Assembly (NCBI GenBank): GCA_030263635.1
Contig: SZPI01000021.1
Location: 1 to 50,972, forward strand
From: Flexicrinis sp001567485
GTDB lineage: Bacteria; Chloroflexota; Anaerolineae; Aggregatilineales; Phototrophicaceae
Direction of reading: 5' to 3'
DNA: 50,972 bases
How positions within the stretch are numbered: the first letter of the stretch is position 1; each line of letters starts with the position of its first letter. This document shows positions 7,477 through 16,483 of the stretch, piece after piece. Made by a program: the position numbers and the translations under genes. The notes under the pieces were generated by a model, which was given only the letters and a program-made list of their open reading frames with translations, did no database searches and was not told the origin of the DNA.

Positions 7477-8537
7477 TCGGCGTGTGACCCACGCAGGCGG
7501 GCTAGCTCGAGTTCGCGCTCGACGGCAGGCGAGAATAGGCGCTGACGATACACGAAGGCCGTCCCCAGCCCGACCAGCACACGGTACCACTTGTGGAAGA
7601 ACCCCTCCAGCAGCGCGGCGGCGGCGGCGACACCGACGGTGAGTTCTGGATTCTGCGGCGCGACGATTGCCATCAACATCGCTGCCTGCGAAATCTCCGT
7701 CACCCCCGCCCCATTCGGCACGAAACTCAGCGCGCCGATAGCTGTCGATACGCCGACGATAAACGCAGCCTGAAGCACCAGCGTCAGCGTCAGCGGAAGG
7801 CCGAACGCGACGAGGATCACCACGAACGCCAGTGCCGTGAACGCGTACACGCCAACACCGAACATCATCGTGACCAAAACATGGCGCAGACTGAAAACTG
7901 TACGGCTGCTCTCGTACAGCTCGCGAAACCAGTGGCTGGTTCTGCGGATCAACGGAATGCGCGCGATGATCGCGAGAATCAGTTCTCCCAACGGCCGCAC
8001 CTGTACCGCCAACAGGCCGAATAGGATCAGCCCGGCGGACGAGAACACGATGGCGCGGCTGAAATCCCGATACTCGCCGAGTTGAAGCTGTTCCTCAGCC
8101 GCGAACATCGCGACCGCCAGCAGGATAATGACGCTGATGCCGTCGACCACACGCTCCGCAACCACGACGGGCACGGTGCGCGCTGTCGGCGTCCCGGATT
8201 TGACTTTGACCAACACGGCCTTGAGTAGTTCGGCGGCCTTGCCGGGGCTGACGACCAGCACAAACCCGACGACGAAGATCACGGCGCTGTCGAGCACGCT
8301 CATCCGTTCACGCGCGCCGATCACGCCCATGTAGTACTGCCACGTGAAGAACCGGAAGACGAACGTCCCTGTTTGCGCTAACGCGATCCACAGCAGCGCG
8401 ATCCACGGGAAACCGTCGAACGCCTGAACGACGCCCTCCGTGAACTGGCCCTGATTGTCGAACACGATCAACACGGCGATATAAAGCGCCAGCGAGATCA
8501 ACAGGCCGATGATGATCTGGTTGCGGTATCTGCGCAT
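7452..8537 (-). CDS. Flippase-like/lysylphosphatidylglycerol synthase transmembrane domain protein
   Basis: This 361-residue integral membrane protein has about eight membrane helices and a polar loop near residues 195-215. It matches the UPF0104/LPG_synthase_TM (AglD-like) family, with motifs such as VSPGKAAELLKAVLV near residue 90, VVVAERVVDGISV and FVPNGAGVTEI. Members are thought to move or modify lipid-linked sugars or lipids; the substrate here is unknown. It begins at ATG 8537 with AGGAAGAG upstream. Its end overlaps the PBP-like gene on the other strand. Confidence 0.8.
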   Translation of the reverse strand: MRRYRNQIIIGLLISLALYIAVLIVFDNQGQFTEGVVQAFDGFPWIALLWIALAQTGTFVFRFFTWQYYMGVIGARERMSVLDSAVIFVVGFVLVVSPGKAAELLKAVLVKVKSGTPTARTVPVVVAERVVDGISVIILLAVAMFAAEEQLQLGEYRDFSRAIVFSSAGLILFGLLAVQVRPLGELILAIIARIPLIRRTSHWFRELYESSRTVFSLRHVLVTMMFGVGVYAFTALAFVVILVAFGLPLTLTLVLQAAFIVGVSTAIGALSFVPNGAGVTEISQAAMLMAIVAPQNPELTVGVAAAAALLEGFFHKWYRVLVGLGTAFVYRQRLFSPAVERELELARLRGSHADQSRSAAS

Positions 8538-8570
8538 ACGGCGACAGTCTCTTCCTAACGTAGCGGAGCC

Positions 8571-8579
8571 ATTCTAACA
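8571..8579 (-). promoter_or_regulatory. Putative extended -10 promoter element
   Basis: On the minus strand the sequence reads TGTTAGAAT, a TGn-extended -10 box. It lies about 35 nt before the start at 8537. No clear -35 box is seen. Confidence 0.35.
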
Positions 8580-8749
8580 GCCGTGTTTAGGAGCGCCTAC
8601 GGTCAGGCGCGCCCGACGTTGGCCTTGCGATGGTAAGGCGGCGGGCAGGCGGCCGCACGAGATGAGGGAAACGCAGTAGGATCACCGTTCCGGCGTTTGA
8701 ATGCCCCGTGTATACTCGACTTACGGTAAGCCGAAAGTACCGACGACCC

Positions 8750-10324
8750 ATGAACGATAATCCCGAGATTGAAGACACCAAGCCACGGCCCGCATATCGG
8801 CCAGCTGATCCCAACGTCCCGCCAGCACAGCCACCCGAGCAGCCCGCGAGTCCTGTCCCGGCGGCGGGTCAACCCGGCCTCCGCGCGAAGGCATCCCCAT
8901 ATCCGCGCCTTTCTCCGGCTCCAGCAGGCCCGCCGCGCTGGCTGCTGTGGGGCGTGATCGGCCTGTTTGTGCTCGGCATGTTGGGTATCGGCGGCGCGAT
9001 TGCGGCGTTTCGCTTCGTGCTTGAACCTGCGCAGCAGGAGCGCGTCATGGAGGCGCTTCCGTTCATGCAGGCGTTCCTGCCACCACGTCCCGGCCCCGAC
9101 GACACGCTCCCGACACCACAAGCAAGCGGAACCGAGGTCTCACCGGAGGATTTGCTGTCCGGCTTGAGCCTCACGGTTCCGACCGAGACCGTGCCAACAC
9201 CTGAACCAACGCAAGCCGCCGCGACCGAGCAGCCCACCGATGCGCCGACCCACGAGCCGACGCCCGCGCCCACCGAGCAGCCGACCGCCGAGCCGACCGC
9301 CGAAGCGGCAGCACCTACCGGTGACGCGCAGGCCGCCGCGCCCCAGCCAACGTCCGGGCCGGTGCAGGTCTCGAACGACACCATCCTGCCGCGAACTGTG
9401 CAGCTGACCGGTTTCAACTATCAGAAGCAGACGTGGAATAACTGCGGGCCAGCGAACATCACGATGACGCTCAGCTATTTCGGATGGACGCAAGATCAGG
9501 CCTTCGCTGCGACGTTCCTCAAGCCGGGCGGGCGCGAAGACAAGAACGTGTCGCCGCAGGAGCTGGTCGCGTTTGTCGAGGAGCAAAGCAACCTCGACGC
9601 CCTCACCCGCGTCGGCGGCACGGTGCAGCTTCTCAAATCACTGCTCGCCAACAACTTTCCGGTGATCGTCGAGACGGGTGCGCGCTTCGAGGGCTACGAC
9701 TGGCTCGGCCACTATCGCACACTGGTCGGCTATGACGATAATCAGGGCCAATTCCTCATCATGGACAGCTTCCTCGGCGAAAACACGATCGAGGGCTATA
9801 CCCAGTTGGACGCGGACTGGAAGCACTTCAACCGCACGTTCGTCGTGTTGTACGAGCCGCAGCGCACCGATCTGATTCAGCGGCTGCTCGGCGATTATAT
9901 GGATGAGCGCATGGCGGCCCAAATCGCGCTGGAGCAGGCCACGGCCGAAGCCACCGCGAACAGCACCGACGGGCACGCATGGTTCAACCTCGGCAGCAGC
10001 CTTGTGATGCTCGGCGAATACGAGCGCGCGGCGTCGGCGTTCGACCGTGCGCGGGTCGCTGGCGTGCCGTGGCGCATGACGTGGTACCAGTTCGGCCCAT
10101 TCGAAGCCTATTACGGCGCGCAGCGGTACAATGAAGTCCTGAGCCTCGTGGATGCGAACCTCGCCAGCGGTGCTGAGTACGTTGAAGAGACGTATTACTG
10201 GCAGGGGCGTGCGTTAGAAGCACTAGGCAACAGCACGGGCGCACAGAGCGCATATCGCTCCGCGCTGCGCCGCAACCCGCGTTACGAACAAGCGCAGGCC
10301 GCGCTCGACAGGATAGGCTCGTAA
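8750..10324 (+). CDS. Membrane-anchored C39-like peptidase with TPR domain
   Basis: This protein of about 524 residues starts with a Pro-rich cytoplasmic tail, one membrane helix (about 62-86) and a long Pro/Thr/Ala linker (about 135-210). A papain-like C39 domain follows, with the catalytic Cys in NNCGPANITMTLSYFGW (about 231), the His in WLGHYRTLVGYDD (about 320) and the Asp in FLIMDSF (about 336). Tetratricopeptide repeats fill the C-terminus (about 405-520). The enzyme would act outside the membrane; its substrate is unknown. No ABC transporter or leader-peptide gene is adjacent, so bacteriocin processing is unlikely. ATG 8750 is preferred over an upstream GTG at 8708. MurJ starts one base after its stop. 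Confidence 0.8.
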   Translation: MNDNPEIEDTKPRPAYRPADPNVPPAQPPEQPASPVPAAGQPGLRAKASPYPRLSPAPAGPPRWLLWGVIGLFVLGMLGIGGAIAAFRFVLEPAQQERVMEALPFMQAFLPPRPGPDDTLPTPQASGTEVSPEDLLSGLSLTVPTETVPTPEPTQAAATEQPTDAPTHEPTPAPTEQPTAEPTAEAAAPTGDAQAAAPQPTSGPVQVSNDTILPRTVQLTGFNYQKQTWNNCGPANITMTLSYFGWTQDQAFAATFLKPGGREDKNVSPQELVAFVEEQSNLDALTRVGGTVQLLKSLLANNFPVIVETGARFEGYDWLGHYRTLVGYDDNQGQFLIMDSFLGENTIEGYTQLDADWKHFNRTFVVLYEPQRTDLIQRLLGDYMDERMAAQIALEQATAEATANSTDGHAWFNLGSSLVMLGEYERAASAFDRARVAGVPWRMTWYQFGPFEAYYGAQRYNEVLSLVDANLASGAEYVEETYYWQGRALEALGNSTGAQSAYRSALRRNPRYEQAQAALDRIGS

Positions 10325-10325
10325 C

Positions 10326-11957
10326 ATGACTCAACCTGAGACGCGCGACCAGCAGACGCGCCGGATCGCGCGATCCACGGCTGTCGTGATGGTCAGCTTC
10401 GCCGTCGCGAAGGCCATTAGTCTGCTGCAAACTGTGGTCATCGCCAACGCGTTCGGCCTCGGCAGCGAATGGGACGCCTATGTCGCGGCCAACCGTATCC
10501 CGGAGTTGATCTTCACGCTGATCTCCGGCGGCGCGCTGGCAACGGCGTTCCTACCGGTGTTCAGCGGCATGTTGGCCGAAGGCAAACGCGACGACGCATG
10601 GCGCACCGCCAGCCACGTTATTAACTTCGTCTTCTCCGTGACGCTGGCCGTCAGTTCGATTGTATTTGTGTTCGCGCCGCAGCTGGTGGCGTCGGTCGTC
10701 GCGCCGGGGTTCGACGCGGAAACACAGGCGCAGACCGTTGCATTGATGCGCCTTCTGCTCGTCAGCACGCTGATCTTCTCGGTCAGCGGCATCGTCATGG
10801 GCATTCTGCAAAGCCACAATCATTTCTTGCTGCCCGCGCTCGCTCCGATCATGTTCGACGTCGGGATCCTGTTCGGCGTGATCGTACTGCTCGGCCCGTT
10901 CGGCGTGAACGGCATAGCGATTGGCGCTGTACTGGGCGCTGCAATGCACCTCGTTATTCAAGTGCCGGGGCTTATCCACTTCAAGGCGCGCTGGTCACCC
11001 GGCCTCGGCCTGCGTGATCCGCAGTTGTGGCGCATCATCCGACTGATGATTCCACGCATCGGCGGATTGGGCGTGTTCAGCTTGAACTTCCTCGTGATGA
11101 ACAACATCGCATCACGCTTGGGAACGGGTTCGGTCGCCGCGTTGGATTGGGGTTGGCGGCTGATGCAAATCCCGCAAACACTGATCGGGACGGCGATGGG
11201 CGTCGTGGTTTTTCCGACGCTGGCGGCGTTCAGCGAACTCGGCGATGTCGACGGCAAACGGTCAGCGATGTCCGGCGCGGTACGGTTCATCTTGATCGGG
11301 ACGATCCCGGCGTCGGTCGCGCTGGTGGTTTCCGGTCAGCCGCTGATCTCCCTGCTGGAACGCGGCGCGTTCGACGCATCGGCGTCCGCGCTAGTCTACA
11401 GCACGCTGGTGTGCTTCAGCCTCGGCTTGATCGTGCATTCGGTGCTGGAGGTCGTCGCGCGCAGTTTCTACGCGGATAAAGACACATTCACACCGTTTGT
11501 CGCGGCCCTCGCCGGCGCGGCGATCAACCTCGTCGGGTCGTTCGCGTTCAGCGGCGTCCTGACCGTCGATCTGGCGGCAGGCAGTGATCGCGGATTCGTC
11601 GGTGGGTTGGCGCTCGCTAACTCGCTTGGGGTAATGGCCGAGGTCGCGATATTGATCTTCATCCTGCGACGCCGCTGGGCCGGCATCGAGGGGGACACAC
11701 TGACGCGCACGCTCATCCACGTCACGGCAGCATCGCTCGTGATGGGCGCGGCGGTCTTTGCGTTTAACACCGCGTGGGGGGCGTTCGGGCTTCCGGGTGG
11801 CTTACTGTGGACGATCATCCAAGTCGCGGCCAACGCCGTGATTGGGATCACCGTGTTTGTCGGCATGGCGATCGTCCTGCGAATCCGCGAACTCCGGGTG
11901 CTCATGGACGTCGTACTGCGCCGGCGTGAGGCTGCGGCCGAGGCGCTGACCCCATGA
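10326..11957 (+). CDS. murJ: Lipid II flippase MurJ/MviN family
   Basis: This 543-residue membrane protein of the MOP superfamily flips lipid II across the membrane for peptidoglycan assembly. Around 14 membrane helices are evident. Family motifs are the N-terminal FAVAKAISLLQTVVIANAFG, an early WDAYVAANRIPELIFTLISGGALATAFLPVF stretch, and ERGAFDASASALVYSTLVCFSLGL in the C-terminal half. It sits between the C39/TPR gene and an MBL hydrolase, which it overlaps by 4 nt (ATGA). In actinobacteria MviN is a partner of FhaA, and an FhaA-like protein is encoded 8 kb upstream. Confidence 0.9.
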   Translation: MTQPETRDQQTRRIARSTAVVMVSFAVAKAISLLQTVVIANAFGLGSEWDAYVAANRIPELIFTLISGGALATAFLPVFSGMLAEGKRDDAWRTASHVINFVFSVTLAVSSIVFVFAPQLVASVVAPGFDAETQAQTVALMRLLLVSTLIFSVSGIVMGILQSHNHFLLPALAPIMFDVGILFGVIVLLGPFGVNGIAIGAVLGAAMHLVIQVPGLIHFKARWSPGLGLRDPQLWRIIRLMIPRIGGLGVFSLNFLVMNNIASRLGTGSVAALDWGWRLMQIPQTLIGTAMGVVVFPTLAAFSELGDVDGKRSAMSGAVRFILIGTIPASVALVVSGQPLISLLERGAFDASASALVYSTLVCFSLGLIVHSVLEVVARSFYADKDTFTPFVAALAGAAINLVGSFAFSGVLTVDLAAGSDRGFVGGLALANSLGVMAEVAILIFILRRRWAGIEGDTLTRTLIHVTAASLVMGAAVFAFNTAWGAFGLPGGLLWTIIQVAANAVIGITVFVGMAIVLRIRELRVLMDVVLRRREAAAEALTP

Positions 11958-12604
11958 GCTTCGAAATCCGTGTCCTGACACTCGGCATCGCAGCTACAAA
12001 TTGTTACATCGTCTCGGATGGCGCGACCGGCGAAGCGGTGCTGATTGATCCAGTCGATCAGCCCGAACTGCTGCTAAAGACGCTGCGCGACAACAACCTC
12101 ACGCTTAAGCTCATTCTGGCGACGCACGGTCATTTCGATCATGTACTCGCCAGCGCCGCGCTGAAAGAGGCGACCGGCGTCCCGTTCTACATCCACCACG
12201 ACGATGTGCGCTGGCTCGACCGCCTACCGGAACAAGGCCTGCGCTTTACGGGCACGCCGTTCCCGAAGGCCGCCGTGCCCGACCGCTTGCTCACCGATGA
12301 GCAGGAGACGATCACAGTTGGCGGCATCACGTTCAAGACGTTGTTCACGCCGGGCCATTCGCCGGGGCATATCGCTTACTGGTGGCCGGACGCGCACCTC
12401 GTCTTCAGCGGAGACGCGCTCTTTCAGGGCAGCATCGGCCGCACCGACCTGCCCGGCGCAGATCACGCCACCCTCATCCGCTCGATATTTGACAAACTAT
12501 TGTCGCTAGGGGATGATACACAGGTCTTACCGGGCCACGGGGAAGCGACAACCATCGGCGCAGAACGCCGATCCAACCCCTTCCTTCAGCTGCCGTCCGA
12601 ATGA
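11954..12604 (+). CDS. MBL-fold metallo-hydrolase (glyoxalase II-like)
   Basis: This 216-residue metallo-beta-lactamase-fold enzyme has the zinc motif THGHFDH (about 56-62), a later His in TPGHSPGHIAYW (about 133-144), FSGDALFQGSIGRTDL with the bridging Asp (about 154), and LPGHGE near the C-terminus. These features match the glyoxalase II-like hydrolase (YcbL) subgroup, which splits thioesters or related substrates. It lacks the HxxK substrate-binding end of true glyoxalase II. Its start overlaps murJ and its stop overlaps the next gene by 4 nt each. Confidence 0.85.
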   Translation: MSFEIRVLTLGIAATNCYIVSDGATGEAVLIDPVDQPELLLKTLRDNNLTLKLILATHGHFDHVLASAALKEATGVPFYIHHDDVRWLDRLPEQGLRFTGTPFPKAAVPDRLLTDEQETITVGGITFKTLFTPGHSPGHIAYWWPDAHLVFSGDALFQGSIGRTDLPGADHATLIRSIFDKLLSLGDDTQVLPGHGEATTIGAERRSNPFLQLPSE

Positions 12605-13080
12605 ACGTCTTCAATCAGTTCTCATTTCCGCTCATGGCCGCCGGCGTATTGGCGCTTGTGTATGTCGTCTTGCGCCGTCGTCTGGCGTTCCGCTGGGTGA
12701 TTTCGGTCGAGATCGTGATCGTCGTGGTTCTTGTGGGGACGTTCTTCGCGCTGCGGCCCGGTGAAGGCGACGTGGATTCCGCCGAGGCGCTGGACGACCT
12801 GCTCGGCAGCGGACAGCCGGTCATGGTGGAGTTCTTCTCGAACTTCTGCACCGTGTGTCTTGTTTTCAGGCCGCGCGTGGACGAGATCGACTCGGAATTC
12901 GGTGACGACTACAACATCGTTCGCGTCAACATCCACAGCGAAGCCGGTCAGCGTATCCGCGAAGCCTTCGAGTTCTCTTTCACGCCTGAGTTCATCCTCT
13001 TTGATGGCGCGGGGATCGAGGTGTGGCGCGACCATACGCCGCCCTCCGACGCGCAGCTGACCGCGCTGCTCGCAGGTTGA
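12601..13080 (+). CDS. Membrane-anchored thioredoxin-like protein
   Basis: This 159-residue protein has two N-terminal membrane helices (about 8-25 and 30-52) and a thioredoxin fold with the redox motif CTVC in EFFSNFCTVCLVFRPRV (about 84-90). A SFTPEFILFD strand carries the cis-proline. The redox centre would face the outside, possibly for disulfide exchange. It is co-transcribed with murJ and the MBL gene by ATGA overlap, and the next gene starts 4 nt later. Confidence 0.78.
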   Translation: MNVFNQFSFPLMAAGVLALVYVVLRRRLAFRWVISVEIVIVVVLVGTFFALRPGEGDVDSAEALDDLLGSGQPVMVEFFSNFCTVCLVFRPRVDEIDSEFGDDYNIVRVNIHSEAGQRIREAFEFSFTPEFILFDGAGIEVWRDHTPPSDAQLTALLAG

Positions 13081-13084
13081 CGGC

Positions 13085-13999
13085 GTGCACGTCCTGCTCG
13101 TATTCATCGATGGCGTCGGCCTCGGCGCTGATGACGCGGCCGTTAATCCACTGATCGCCGCACACGTCCCGACACTCGAATCGCTCAGCGCCGGCCAGCG
13201 GTGGACGGCCGCGGCCGTGCGTTCAGACAATGGTCGCGCGGCCTTCATCCCCACCGATGCCACGCTCGGCGTGGCCGGTCGGCCGCAAAGTGGCAGCAAT
13301 CAGGCGGCGATCCTGACCGGCATCAACGTCCCACAGCGGCTCGGCTATCATTACGGGCCGAAGCCGGATGCGCCGACCCGCCACCTGCTTGAAGAGACGA
13401 ACTTGTTCAAGACGGTGCTCGAAGCGGGCCGCACGGCCGACCTGATTAACGCGTACCCTCCCCGCCTGCATCACGACATCAATCGGGGCAAAACACTGCG
13501 GTCAAGCATTCAACACGCGGCATGGGCGGCCGGCCTTGCGATGCACACCGCCGACGACCTTCTCAACGGCGACGCCCTCAGTGAGGACTGGACGGCCCGT
13601 GCATGGCGTGAATATCTTGGCTTCCCGAATGCTCCAACGTACGCTCCTGAGGACGCTGGCCGGCGTATGGTCGAGGTATCACGCAGATACGACTTCGCAT
13701 TCTTCAGCCACTGGTTCACCGACGTCATCGGTCATCGCGGCCCGTTCGAGGACGGCGTCAAACTGATCGAAACGATCGACCGGGTGCTGGCGGGCGCGCT
13801 CGACGCATGGGATGACGACGAAGGGCTTCTGATCGTGACCAGCGATCACGGCAACTTCGAGGCGCTCGACCACGGAAAGCACACCGAGAATCCTGTCCCG
13901 ACCGTTGTGATTGGCGCGGCACGCCATATATTCGCCGATGGCTACAGCAACCTGACTCAAGTCACGCCGCGCATCCTTGAAGCGCTCGGCATCGGTTAA
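13085..13999 (+). CDS. Alkaline-phosphatase-superfamily metalloenzyme (phosphopentomutase/iPGM-like)
   Basis: This 304-residue enzyme belongs to the two-metal phosphatase/mutase superfamily. Visible features are FIDGVGLG at the start (first metal Asp), a serine nucleophile region PQSGSNQAAILTG (about residue 62-74), a FSHWFTDVIGHRG metal segment, VTSDHGNFE (Asp-His pair) and GKHTENPVP (His). It is shorter than true phosphoglycerate mutases because the large cap domain is reduced. The substrate cannot be named. It starts at GTG 13085, 4 nt after the thioredoxin gene, and is the last gene of the murJ operon. Confidence 0.78.
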   Translation: MHVLLVFIDGVGLGADDAAVNPLIAAHVPTLESLSAGQRWTAAAVRSDNGRAAFIPTDATLGVAGRPQSGSNQAAILTGINVPQRLGYHYGPKPDAPTRHLLEETNLFKTVLEAGRTADLINAYPPRLHHDINRGKTLRSSIQHAAWAAGLAMHTADDLLNGDALSEDWTARAWREYLGFPNAPTYAPEDAGRRMVEVSRRYDFAFFSHWFTDVIGHRGPFEDGVKLIETIDRVLAGALDAWDDDEGLLIVTSDHGNFEALDHGKHTENPVPTVVIGAARHIFADGYSNLTQVTPRILEALGIG

Positions 14000-14061
14000 C
14001 CTGAGAAGCAGCACACAAGCCCGCAAGAACGCGGCCCCAACGTAAAACAAGCGGGATAAAC

Positions 14062-14095
14062 GCAGCCCCTGTACCGGATTCGGCACGGGGGCTGC
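14062..14095. terminator. Hairpin between convergent genes
   Basis: A 15-bp stem with two G-T pairs (GCAGCCCCTGTACCG with CGGCACGGGGGCTGC, loop GATT) lies between the metalloenzyme and LysM genes. It lacks a clear T-tract on either side, so it may act as a bidirectional pause or a weak terminator. Confidence 0.55.
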
Positions 14096-14120
14096 GAGTC
14101 TTGCCGTGACTGGGAGCGTG

Positions 14121-15545
14121 CTACGGCATTGCGGCGGCGAGCGTCGCGCAGGCGAGACACTGGCCGTTACGGACGATGGCGTAACCCGCTTGCGGATCCT
14201 CGCCGTACGCGGTGAAGTCTACGTTCCACACAATCAACATGCGCACACGCCCACCCTGCCGTGAGAGCCGGACGGCGTCGCCCAACCACTGCGCCTGTTC
14301 CTGCGCGCTCGTGTCGGCCGCCCATGCGAACCCGCCGGGCAGTGGGCCGAAGCCCTCAGGCGACAGATAGCCGAGTTCGGTGAAGCACAGCGGCTTGCTG
14401 GGGAAGGTTCCGGCATAGAGATCGACCATCGTGCCGTAGTAGCGCGTGTAGTGACCGGAGTTGCCACGCGGATCGCCGCTGCGCGCGGTTGGCGGCAGGA
14501 TACCTTCGTTGTAGTGGATCCCGACACAGTCCATGTAGTTGGCGGCGCCGGCGTTCCGCATTTGGCTGATGAAGATGTTGTCGTCACAGCCGGCGGCTTG
14601 ACACTGCCCACCCCAGAACCCGGTCGGCGACGGCGCGCCGCTGATCACGACGGTGTTGCCATTGGCGCTCTTGATCGCGTTATAAGCCGCCGCGAGCATC
14701 TGCGTGTAGTTCGCGCCGTTGACCTGCCCGTTCGGCCACTCGCGATCAATGTTCGGCTCGTTCCACACCTCGATACCGTCAGCACCGAGCTGCGCAGTCC
14801 CGGCGAGGAACGATGCGAATTCCTGATAGTACTGCTGCGGGTTGCCCCCGAACTGCTCCGGATAACCGACGACCGAGAGCAGAATCTTGAAGCCGCGATC
14901 ATGGGCCGCCTGAATAGCGCCCGCGGCCACGCTCGGCGGATCGCCGCGGTTCCAGCGCAGCTGCTGCTTGACCCACGTCATCTTGGCCGACCGCATCTGA
15001 TCCACGAACGCGTAGCTCTGGATATGGCCGCCGAGCACGAATGACGTCAATCCGGCCCCGCCGCCGGGCACGGTTGGGACGGCAGTCGGCTGCCCCGGCG
15101 CTTGCGTCGGCATCGGGCCGCCGCTGCCACCCGGAATCTGGAGCCGTTGGCCGACGAAGATCAGGTTAACGTTGGCGATGCCGTTCAGCTGCGCGATGGC
15201 CGAGACCGTCGTGCCGAAGCGCTGCGCGATTCGACCCAGTGTGTCGCCGCGCACGACGATATACACCGACGGCGTTCCGCCGCCCGGCGCGCTGGTCGGC
15301 TGCGGGGGCGTCGTGCCACCACCACCGGGAATGACCAGTCGCTGGCCGGCATAGATCAGGTTGATATTGGCGATGTTGTTGCGCTGGGCGATGGCCGTGA
15401 CCGACACCCCAAAGCGCAGGCTGATGCGATACAGCGTGTCGCCGTATTGCACCGTGTAGACCTGTTCCTGCTCGGTCTGGGCTGCAGCAGGCACCACAAT
15501 ACCGAGAAGTGCGATGAGCAGACAGACAAATACGAAACGACGCAT
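14121..15545 (-). CDS. Secreted LysM-domain glycoside hydrolase-like protein
   Basis: This protein of about 474 residues has an N-terminal signal peptide (cut after AQT or nearby, about residue 23) and two LysM repeats (about 30-75 and 95-140; YTVQYGDTLYRISLRFG and VVRGDTLGRIAQRFG) that would bind peptidoglycan or chitin-like glycans. A Gly/Pro linker leads to a TIM-barrel hydrolase of clan GH-A type. The likely acid/base Glu is in EVWNEPNID (about 262) and the nucleophile Glu in CFTELGY (about 390). The glycan target is unknown. ATG 15545, with AGAGGAA upstream, is preferred over TTG 15551. Confidence 0.83.
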   Translation of the reverse strand: MRRFVFVCLLIALLGIVVPAAAQTEQEQVYTVQYGDTLYRISLRFGVSVTAIAQRNNIANINLIYAGQRLVIPGGGGTTPPQPTSAPGGGTPSVYIVVRGDTLGRIAQRFGTTVSAIAQLNGIANVNLIFVGQRLQIPGGSGGPMPTQAPGQPTAVPTVPGGGAGLTSFVLGGHIQSYAFVDQMRSAKMTWVKQQLRWNRGDPPSVAAGAIQAAHDRGFKILLSVVGYPEQFGGNPQQYYQEFASFLAGTAQLGADGIEVWNEPNIDREWPNGQVNGANYTQMLAAAYNAIKSANGNTVVISGAPSPTGFWGGQCQAAGCDDNIFISQMRNAGAANYMDCVGIHYNEGILPPTARSGDPRGNSGHYTRYYGTMVDLYAGTFPSKPLCFTELGYLSPEGFGPLPGGFAWAADTSAQEQAQWLGDAVRLSRQGGRVRMLIVWNVDFTAYGEDPQAGYAIVRNGQCLACATLAAAMP

Positions 15546-15706
15546 AATCAAATTCCTCTATTGGCCCGACTGGCACTATCGTGAATATACCACGCACGCG
15601 GAAAGACTGCGCCAAATCCGGTTGTTACACTTTTTTAATGTCGGCGCCTGTCTGCCGCTAAGTCGCTATGGTAGTATCAGGTCAAACACGCTTGGAGGGC
15701 CTGTAC

Positions 15707-16480
15707 ATGCGGCTTGCCGTGCTGTCCGACATCCATGGAAACCTCACCGCGCTGAACGTCGTGCTGGACGATTTGGCGGCCAGTGGCCCGTTCGACGTCA
15801 CGTGGTGCTTGGGCGATTTGGCGGCCTTCGGCCCCCGTCCGCTGGAATGCGTCGACGTTATCCGCCGCCTTGCCGAAACCGACGAGGGCAAGACGTTCAA
15901 GGTGATCGGTGGCAACACCGACCGTTATCTGATCGGCGGCGAACGGCTTCGCGTCGGCGCGGCGCAAGACGAGGCCGAACTCAAGCGGCTCGCCGGCGAA
16001 TTGCAAACGCGCGATACGATGCTCAACTGGTCGATGGGCGCGCTGGATTGGGAGAACTATAAATTCCTGCGGACGATCCTGCGCCGCGAACTGGCGACGA
16101 ATGTACCCGGCTATGGGGTCGTGCTCGGTTTCCACGCCGTCCCCGGTGATGACGAAGCGTTCCTCACCGACTCGACGCCGGATGAACTGGTCGCTGACAT
16201 CATGCTCGACCGGGAAGGTCGGCTGGGCATCGGAGGACATACCCATCGTCAGCTCAACCGCTTGGCCGGTGGTTGGCACATCGTCAACCCCGGCGCCGTG
16301 GGATTATCCTTCGACCGCCCCGGCTTTGCGCAGTACGCGATCCTGTCGTTCGAGGACGGCGAGGTATCGATCGATCTGCGCAATCTCCCCTACGACATCG
16401 ACGCGGTGGTGGAAGATGCGCGTGATGTCGGCCATCCGAACCCGAACTGGCTTTCAGGCAAACTACGGCCCAACGGTTAA
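15707..16480 (+). CDS. Metallophosphoesterase (YfcE/MJ0936-like)
   Basis: This enzyme of about 257 residues has the calcineurin-like phosphoesterase motifs LSDIHGN (about 6-12), CLGDLAAFGPRP (about 36-47), GGNTDRYL (about 69-76), GFHAVPGDDE and IGGHTHRQLNR (about 175-186). Such enzymes cleave phosphodiesters or phosphomonoesters with two metal ions; the substrate is unknown. The GFHAVP segment replaces the usual GHG/TH-type motif, a small deviation. ATG 15707 is chosen because GGAGG lies 9 nt upstream; an ATG at 15668 has no ribosome binding site. It is followed 3 nt later by a gene of unknown function. Confidence 0.85.
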   Translation: MRLAVLSDIHGNLTALNVVLDDLAASGPFDVTWCLGDLAAFGPRPLECVDVIRRLAETDEGKTFKVIGGNTDRYLIGGERLRVGAAQDEAELKRLAGELQTRDTMLNWSMGALDWENYKFLRTILRRELATNVPGYGVVLGFHAVPGDDEAFLTDSTPDELVADIMLDREGRLGIGGHTHRQLNRLAGGWHIVNPGAVGLSFDRPGFAQYAILSFEDGEVSIDLRNLPYDIDAVVEDARDVGHPNPNWLSGKLRPNG

Positions 16481-16483
16481 CCC

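Noticed and set aside
8750..10324. A bacteriocin-processing C39 transporter
   Set aside because: The C39 domain is present, but there are no ABC membrane or ATPase domains and no small leader-peptide gene nearby.
15622..15630. TTGTTACAC, also found near 18910, both followed six bases later by AAT
   Set aside because: Only two copies in different contexts and orientations relative to genes; too weak to call a regulatory motif.
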